A stretch of DNA of 9,086 nucleotides from contig JBEKJI010000045.1 of NCBI GenBank assembly GCA_050011315.1, positions 1 through 9,086 of the forward strand, written 5' to 3'. This DNA comes from Fen-549 sp050011315 (lineage in GTDB: Bacteria; Actinomycetota; Thermoleophilia; Gaiellales; Gaiellaceae). Both the position numbers and the translations under genes were made by a program. This document shows, piece by piece, positions 6,247 through 9,086 of the stretch (its first letter is position 1; every line of letters starts with the position of its first letter). The notes under the pieces are model-generated. The model did not search any database. It was not told the DNA's origin and saw nothing but the letters and a program-made list of their open reading frames with translations.

Positions 6247-6944
6247 ACGAGCGCTGCGCTGCGCTCGCGCGCGGCATCCACGAGCGAAGCCAGGATCAGC
6301 GCGCCGTCGGGCGAGCCGAGCAGCGGATCGACCGCGTGCTCGGGGTGAGGCATCAGCCCCATCACGTTGCCGGCCTCGTTGACAACGCCGGCGATCGAGA
6401 AGGCCGAGCCGTTCGGGTTGTCGCCGTGGTAGCGGAGCACGACCTGGCTCTTTCGCTCCAGCTCGGCCAGCAGCTCGTCATCGCCGGTGAAGTTGCCGTA
6501 GCCGTGCTTGATCGGGATGCGCAGCCGCTGCCCCTGCTCGCAGCGCGAGGTGAAGGGAGTGTCGGTGCGCTCCACGCGCAGGGTGACGTCGCGGCAGATG
6601 AAGGAGAGAGAGGCGTTGCGGATCAGCACGCCCGGGAGCAGCCGCGCCTCGCAGAGAATCTGGAAGCCGTTGCAGATGCCGAGTACGAGCCCGCCGGCCG
6701 TGGCGAACTCGATCACCGCGTCCATGATCGGAGCGAAACGGGCGATCGCGCCGCCGCGCAGGTAGTCGCCGTACGAGAAACCGCCGGGCAGGACGACGGC
6801 CGAGGTCCCATGCGGGAGCTCCGTCTCGGCGTGCCAGACAAGCTGCGCCTCGGCGTCGAGTGCCGCCAGCGCCCAGACGGCGTCGCGGTCATCGAGCGAA
6901 CCGAGGAAGGTGACGACTGCGATCTTGGGGCGGTCGGGCCTCAC
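6243..6944 (-). CDS. purQ: FGAM synthase glutaminase subunit PurQ
   Basis: PurQ hydrolyses glutamine and passes ammonia to PurL. The 233-residue length is typical of the stand-alone class I glutamine amidotransferase subunit. The nucleophile Cys91 sits in LGICNGFQIL (88-97). The rest of the triad, His200 and Glu202, is in MPHPEH (198-203). PGGFSYGDYLRGG (53-65) is the family's conserved oxyanion-side loop, and PIKHGYGNF is also typical. The start is GTG at 6944, overlapping the purS stop by four bases (GTGA). GGAGGAGG (6953-6946) lies immediately upstream, so translation is probably coupled to purS. In many actinobacteria purL follows purQ directly; here unrelated genes intervene. Confidence 0.97.
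   Translation of the reverse strand: MRPDRPKIAVVTFLGSLDDRDAVWALAALDAEAQLVWHAETELPHGTSAVVLPGGFSYGDYLRGGAIARFAPIMDAVIEFATAGGLVLGICNGFQILCEARLLPGVLIRNASLSFICRDVTLRVERTDTPFTSRCEQGQRLRIPIKHGYGNFTGDDELLAELERKSQVVLRYHGDNPNGSAFSIAGVVNEAGNVMGLMPHPEHAVDPLLGSPDGALILASLVDAARERSAALV
6248..6267 (-). terminator. Hairpin at the 3' end of purQ, possible terminator
   Basis: CGAGCGC (6248-6254) pairs with GCGCTCG (6261-6267) around a 6-base loop, just inside the last purQ codons. No T run follows. It may help end the purBCSQ transcript, but GC-rich coding sequence produces such stems by chance. Confidence 0.25.
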
Positions 6945-7186
6945 GCCTCCTCCAGCAGCTCGATCTCGTAGCTCTCGATCAGGGGGTTGGCGAGCAGGTC
7001 GTGCGACATCTGCTCGAGCTCGGCGAGCGCCTTCTCGCGGTCGGAGGTCTCCACCTCCACATCGACCACGCGCCCGATGCGGACGCTGACGATGTCGAAG
7101 CCCGACTTGGCGAGCGAGCCCCTGACAGCCTCACCCTGCGGATCGAGGATGCCGGCCTTGGGCCGAACCAGCACCGTAGCTTTCAC
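6941..7186 (-). CDS. purS: FGAM synthase subunit PurS
   Basis: PurS is the small bridging subunit that holds PurL and PurQ together and helps ammonia transfer. It is 81 residues, the usual size, and begins (V/M)KATVLVRPKAGILDPQGEAV, the hallmark start of PurS. The middle part, SVRIGRVVDVEVE, and the C-terminal helix with NPLIESYEIELLEE complete the fold. The start codon is GTG at 7186, overlapping the purC stop by four bases (GTGA). A perfect GGAGGT (7201-7196) lies nine bases upstream, which decides the start. Its stop likewise overlaps purQ. Confidence 0.96.
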   Translation of the reverse strand: MKATVLVRPKAGILDPQGEAVRGSLAKSGFDIVSVRIGRVVDVEVETSDREKALAELEQMSHDLLANPLIESYEIELLEEA

Positions 7187-8049
7187 TTGAGCACCACCTC
7201 CGGGTTCGCCAGATAGTCGTCGAATGAGATCTCGGTCAGTCGCTCGAAGGCCTCGACGTAGCGCGCCCGGGTCGAGGCGACGACCTCTTCGGGCAGCTCC
7301 GGGCCCGGGTAGGCCTTGTCCCAGCCCGTGGCTTCGGTCCAGTCTCTGACCGGCTGCTTGTCGAAGGATGGCTGCGGGCCGCCGGGTCGGTAGGCGTCCG
7401 CGGGCCAGAAACGCGAACAGTCGGGCGTGAAGATCTCGTCGGCGAGCACGAGCGAGCCCGCAGCGTCGAGTCCGAGCTCGAACTTGGTGTCGGCGAGCAG
7501 GATTCCCCGCTCGGCTGCATGGGCCGCGGCGAAGCGGTAGAGCTCGAGCGAGACCGCCTCGAGCTGGTCGTAGCGCTCTTCGCCCACCAGCTCGACCCCC
7601 CGCGCGCGGTCGACCGTCTCGTCGTGTCCGACCAGCGCCTTGGTCGAGGGCGTGAAGATCGGATCCGGCAGGCGATCGGACTCGACCAGGCCGGGCGGAA
7701 GCGTGTGCCCGGCGATCTTCCCTGTGCGCTGGTAGTCGTTCCAGCCCGAGCCGGCCAGATAGCCGCGCACGACGCACTCGAGCGGCAGCATCTCGAGGCG
7801 CCGGCACTCGCTCGAGCGCCCGTCCGCTCTCAGCCCGAGCAGATGGTTCGGGACGATCTCGCGCGTGCGCCCGAACCAGAAGCCCGAGATGCCGGTGAGC
7901 ACGCGGCCCTTGTCGGGGATCTCGGTCGGCAGTACGACGTCGAAGACCGAGATGCGATCGGAGGTTACGAGGAGCACCCGGCTCTCGTCGAGCGCGTAAA
8001 TTTCGCGCACCTTGCCCGAGGCCAGGTGCCATACCGCCTCTTCCGTCAA
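7183..8049 (-). CDS. purC: SAICAR synthetase (phosphoribosylaminoimidazole-succinocarboxamide synthase)
   Basis: PurC joins aspartate to CAIR using ATP to give SAICAR, the substrate of PurB next door. The start I chose is TTG at 8049, giving 288 residues. It overlaps the purB stop by four bases (TTGA) and has AAGGAG (8063-8058) eight bases upstream. Any start further upstream would lie inside purB, in a frame without PurC-like sequence. Family motifs in order are SGKVREIY (11-18, nucleotide loop), ECVVRGYLAGSGW (91-103), PDPIFTPSTKA (128-138), LADTKFELG (185-193) and DEIFTPDCSRFW (204-215). These cover both signature regions of the family, and the protein appears complete. Confidence 0.96.
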   Translation of the reverse strand: MTEEAVWHLASGKVREIYALDESRVLLVTSDRISVFDVVLPTEIPDKGRVLTGISGFWFGRTREIVPNHLLGLRADGRSSECRRLEMLPLECVVRGYLAGSGWNDYQRTGKIAGHTLPPGLVESDRLPDPIFTPSTKALVGHDETVDRARGVELVGEERYDQLEAVSLELYRFAAAHAAERGILLADTKFELGLDAAGSLVLADEIFTPDCSRFWPADAYRPGGPQPSFDKQPVRDWTEATGWDKAYPGPELPEEVVASTRARYVEAFERLTEISFDDYLANPEVVLK

Positions 8050-9086
8050 CTCTTCTTCTCCTTGCCGACGATCGTGTTCAGCCGCGCGAAGACGGTATCG
8101 ACGTGCGCGAGGTAGGTGCTCGTCTCGAAGACCGACGCAAGCGCCTGCTCGTCCAGCGTAGCTGTCACGTCCTGATCTGCCTCGACCAGGGCGCGGAAGC
8201 TCGTCTCGGTGTCCCATGCCCGCATGGCGTCTTCCTGGACGATCCGGTAGGCCTCGTCGCGCGCGCGCCCGGCGGAGACGAGCGCCAGCAGCAAACGCTG
8301 GCTGAAGTAGAGACCGAAGGAGGCGTCGAGATTCCGCTGCATGCGCTCGGGGTAGACGACCAGCCCTTCGATCAGCCACGAGAAGCGCTCGAGCATGTAG
8401 TCGAGCGCGAAGAAGGCGTCGGGGATTACGACGCGCTCGGCCGAGGAGTGGGAGATGTCCCGCTCGTGCCAGAGAGCGACGTTCTCGAGCCCGACGACCG
8501 CGGCGGCGCGAACGACGCGAGCGAGCCCGCAGATGCGCTCGGCCACGACCGGATTACGCTTGTGCGGCATCGCCGAGGAGCCCTTCTGACCCTTTCCGAA
8601 CGGCTCCTGTACCTCGCGCACCTCGGTGCGGGCGAGGTGGCGGATCTCGAGCGCGAACTTGTCCAGCGAGGAGGCGCAGAGAGCGAGCGTGTTCAGCAGC
8701 TCGGCGTGACGATCGCGCTGGATGATCTGGGTCGAGGCGGGCGCCGGCTCGAGACCGAGGCGCTTGCAGGCGATCTCCTCCACGCGCGGGTCGGTAGCCG
8801 AGTAGGTGCCGACGGCGCCGGAGAGCTTGCCCACGCGCAGCTGCTCGAGCGCGCGGGCGAGGCGGGTGCGGTCGCGATCGAGCTCGAAGGCCCAGACGGC
8901 GAGCTTGAGACCGAAGCTGGTCGGCTCGGCGTGGACGCCGTGAGTACGGCCAATGCAAACCGTGTGCTGGTGCTCGCGGGCGAGGGCGACGACAGCGGCG
9001 AGAGCGCGCTCCAGTCCTTCCAGGATCAACGCGCCGGCCCGTCCGATCTGCAGCGACAGGGCGGTGTCGACCACATCCGAGGAGGT
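8046..9086 (-). CDS. purB: Adenylosuccinate lyase (N-terminus beyond window edge)
   Basis: PurB removes fumarate from SAICAR and from adenylosuccinate, acting in IMP and AMP synthesis. The frame is open to the window edge; 346 residues are visible and roughly the first 90 are missing. It begins within the conserved TSSDVVDTALSLQ. Next comes RTHGVHAEPTSFG (visible residues 47-59), which includes a conserved active-site histidine. Then comes KGSSAMPHKRNP (168-179), the flexible signature loop of the fumarase/argininosuccinase superfamily with its catalytic serine. The stop, TGA at 8048-8046, overlaps the purC start. As the first visible gene of the B-C-S-Q run, it probably leads the operon or follows another pur gene outside the window. 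Confidence 0.96.
   Translation of the reverse strand, partial: TSSDVVDTALSLQIGRAGALILEGLERALAAVVALAREHQHTVCIGRTHGVHAEPTSFGLKLAVWAFELDRDRTRLARALEQLRVGKLSGAVGTYSATDPRVEEIACKRLGLEPAPASTQIIQRDRHAELLNTLALCASSLDKFALEIRHLARTEVREVQEPFGKGQKGSSAMPHKRNPVVAERICGLARVVRAAAVVGLENVALWHERDISHSSAERVVIPDAFFALDYMLERFSWLIEGLVVYPERMQRNLDASFGLYFSQRLLLALVSAGRARDEAYRIVQEDAMRAWDTETSFRALVEADQDVTATLDEQALASVFETSTYLAHVDTVFARLNTIVGKEKKS
8058..8063 (-). promoter_or_regulatory. Ribosome binding site that decides the purC TTG start
   Basis: AAGGAG on the minus strand, inside the last purB codons, lies eight bases before the TTG at 8049. It is the reason for preferring this rare start codon. Confidence 0.7.

Noticed and set aside
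6941..8379. Long minus-strand frames extending upstream of purS and purC
   Set aside because: The upstream parts are Arg/Ala-rich out-of-frame readings of purC and purB. The real genes start at 7186 and 8049, shown by family N-termini, ribosome binding sites and 4-base overlaps.
1..9086. CRISPR arrays, tRNA or rRNA genes, transposases, integrases, toxin-antitoxin or defence genes
   Set aside because: I found no regularly spaced repeats, RNA-gene signatures or matching protein motifs on either strand.

Overview
The window is high-GC DNA, mostly de novo purine biosynthesis genes on the minus strand. It looks like an actinobacterium, and the class Thermoleophilia is my best guess. The reasons are the GC-rich codon use, the three-part FGAM synthase (purS, purQ and a small-type purL), TTG/GTG starts, 4-base gene overlaps, and a lipoprotein type I associate with that class. 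The taxonomic call is inference.

Layout from the left: (1) 1-381, minus: the N-terminal part of an OsmC/Ohr-type peroxiredoxin, cut by the window edge. (2) 382-633: a divergent intergenic region. (3) 634-852, plus: a 72-residue two-helix membrane protein of unknown function. (4) 896-4417, minus: purF and, upstream of it, purL, separated by a single stop codon. (5) 4421-4699: a divergent control region containing an imperfect direct repeat. (6) 4700-5236 and 5246-5629, plus: a GNAT acetyltransferase and a GloA-like VOC protein. (7) 5656-6126, minus: a small lipoprotein with less GC-rich codons, flanked by two copies of the VOC gene's 3' tail. (8) 6243-9086, minus: purQ, purS, purC and the 3' part of purB, all overlapping by 4 bases and therefore translationally coupled.

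The pur genes cover five steps of IMP synthesis. PurF makes phosphoribosylamine. PurL+PurQ+PurS convert FGAR to FGAM. PurC makes SAICAR. PurB cleaves SAICAR (and adenylosuccinate). The order purB-C-S-Q ... L-F suggests one ancestral run that is now split by about 1.8 kb of unrelated, mostly opposite-strand genes.

The most notable points are: purL has no usable start codon for its conserved N-terminus, explained most simply by one extra A inside an ATG (ATaG) behind a well-placed ribosome binding site; and the lipoprotein gene sits between two 42-bp copies of the VOC 3' end that match at 37 positions. I see no sign of a new defence, mobile or RNA system; this is mainly housekeeping DNA with a locally rearranged centre.
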